A DNA stretch of 23,003 bases from SZUA-442 sp051011415. Lineage in GTDB: Bacteria; Actinomycetota; Acidimicrobiia; Spongiisociales; UBA5794. This document shows positions 22,290 to 23,003 of the stretch, in pieces (within the stretch, counting starts at the first letter, position 1; every line of letters starts with the position of its first letter). The stretch covers positions 1 to 23,003 of the forward strand of contig JBPCTY010000005.1 of NCBI GenBank assembly GCA_051011415.1, read 5' to 3'. Below the pieces are notes generated by a model. It saw only the letters and a program-made list of their open reading frames with translations, ran no database searches and was not told the DNA's origin. The position numbers and the translations under genes are program-made.

Positions 22290-23003
22290 GTGAGCTGGAT
22301 TTCTGACCTTCTCGGTCCTTTCAAGGGTTTCGCCGTGACCATGCGTCAGGTGGGGAAGCCAAGGGTTACGAGGAAATACCCAGAGGAAAAACGAGAGAAG
22401 CCGCCACGGTTCCATGGGCGCCACGTACTCAATCGGTATGACGATGGCATGGAGAAGTGCATTGGCTGTGAGCTGTGCGCAGGGGTGTGCCCAGCAAACT
22501 GCATCTACGTGCGGGGTGCCGACAACCCGCCAGACAATCCGGTCAGTCCCGGTGAGCGTTTTGGCTTCGTCTACGAGATCAACATGCTCCGCTGTGTGTT
22601 CTGTGCGATGTGCGTCGAAGCATGTCCAACGGAAGCGATCACGATGACCCACCTGTTTGAGATGACGGTCACGGACAGGGCAGATGGCATCTATACCAAG
22701 GACGAACTCCTTGTTGAGCCGGATGGGACTCCGAACCACCCACACCCCGACTCACCACTGATTGATCTCAACGAACTGCGGATCGGCGACGGCTGGATGC
22801 GAGCCACGTCACCCTCAGGCAAAGCCGCATACGAGGGAGTCGTTGCATGGTCACCGTCGGCGAGAACCGGGGAGATGCCTGCCGCGTTCTTCCCTTCCTT
22901 TTCTCTCTCCCCCTCCCCCTCTTCTTCCCTCTCCTCCTCCTTTTTCTCCTCCTTTTTCTTCTTCCCTCTTCTTCTCCCTCTTCTTCCTCTTTTCCCTCTC
23001 TTT
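22290..23003 (+). CDS. nuoI: NADH-quinone oxidoreductase subunit I (partial; end obscured by pyrimidine tract)
   Basis: NuoI carries clusters N6a and N6b in the peripheral arm. The frame opens with GTG at 22290 (after GGAGTGACAC, which supplies the ribosome site) and gives MSWISDLLGPFKGF at the N-terminus. Both [4Fe-4S] motifs are complete: Cys57/60/63/67 and Cys102/105/108/112. The conserved region runs to about residue 190 (GKAAYEGVVAW). From 22887 the sequence is only C and T, which can contain no stop codon, so the open frame to the window edge means nothing there. Reliable coding is about 22290-22886; the true stop is not visible. Confidence 0.93.
   Translation, partial: MSWISDLLGPFKGFAVTMRQVGKPRVTRKYPEEKREKPPRFHGRHVLNRYDDGMEKCIGCELCAGVCPANCIYVRGADNPPDNPVSPGERFGFVYEINMLRCVFCAMCVEACPTEAITMTHLFEMTVTDRADGIYTKDELLVEPDGTPNHPHPDSPLIDLNELRIGDGWMRATSPSGKAAYEGVVAWSPSARTGEMPAAFFPSFSLSPSPSSSLSSSFFSSFFFFPLLLPLLPLFPLF
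22887..23003 (+). repeat. 117-base pure pyrimidine tract, probably a sequencing or assembly artefact
   Basis: Every base from 22887 to the window end is C or T, in irregular runs of T2-T5 and C1-C5, without any fixed repeat unit. It begins inside or just after nuoI, where nuoJ is expected to follow in actinobacterial operons. Ordinary coding sequence here has balanced bases. The abrupt change at the contig end points to low-quality read extension and not to biology. Confidence 0.7.

Noticed and set aside
1..23003. tRNA, rRNA, CRISPR array, insertion sequence or prophage
   Set aside because: No cloverleaf, no regularly spaced direct repeats, no transposase or integrase motifs were seen on either strand.

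Overview
The window looks like a chromosomal segment of a high-GC Gram-positive bacterium (Actinomycetota, perhaps near class Acidimicrobiia). This rests on the moderate-to-high GC, frequent GTG/TTG starts, a MenJ-like reductase, actinobacterial-style Nuo proteins and Rex. The taxonomic call is inference. Every gene found is housekeeping or energy metabolism. I see no mobile element, CRISPR array, tRNA or rRNA.

Layout. 1-678 (-) is the N-terminal part of a PPK2 polyphosphate kinase, cut by the window edge. 720-2588 (+) holds a SAM hydroxide adenosyltransferase (DUF62), a small two-helix membrane protein and a GNAT acetyltransferase, closed by a long hairpin. 2632-7398 (-) is an apparent operon read leftwards. 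It encodes a CcoN-like/CcoO fusion, a membrane cytochrome c with three cytoplasmic repeats, a geranylgeranyl-reductase-family flavoprotein and a 31-residue single-helix peptide too short for routine gene calling. 7399-7622 is a divergent control region. 7623-13271 (+) is a tightly overlapping seven-gene bc-complex operon: membrane protein, 2[4Fe-4S] ferredoxin, b6-type cytochrome b, subunit IV-like protein, Rieske protein, diheme cytochrome c, membrane protein. 13298-13918 (-) is Rex. 14009 to the end (+) is nuoABCDEFGHI, with start/stop overlaps or near-abutting junctions throughout. The last 117 bases are pure pyrimidine and look like a sequence artefact inside or just after nuoI.

How it fits together. 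Complex I (Nuo) would reduce menaquinone, whose side chain the MenJ-like enzyme may modify. The b6f-like complex would oxidise menaquinol and pass electrons through Rieske to the diheme cytochrome and then to the c-type hemes encoded divergently. Rex could tune the region to the NADH/NAD+ ratio.

Most unusual points. (i) The CcoN-like half of the fusion lacks all six histidines that bind heme b, heme b3 and CuB in real cbb3 oxidases, while its CcoO heme c domain is intact. (ii) A helical repeat of the form [MV]P..L..R...AR....G occurs three times in the divergent cytochrome c and twice in the subunit IV-like protein; predicted topology puts all copies in the cytoplasm. (iii) The cytochrome b carries the cysteine that binds heme ci in b6f, and a ferredoxin gene sits directly upstream of it. 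Together these suggest a variant respiratory supercomplex with extra cytoplasmic-side contacts and possibly a ferredoxin entry point. That system-level reading is inference.
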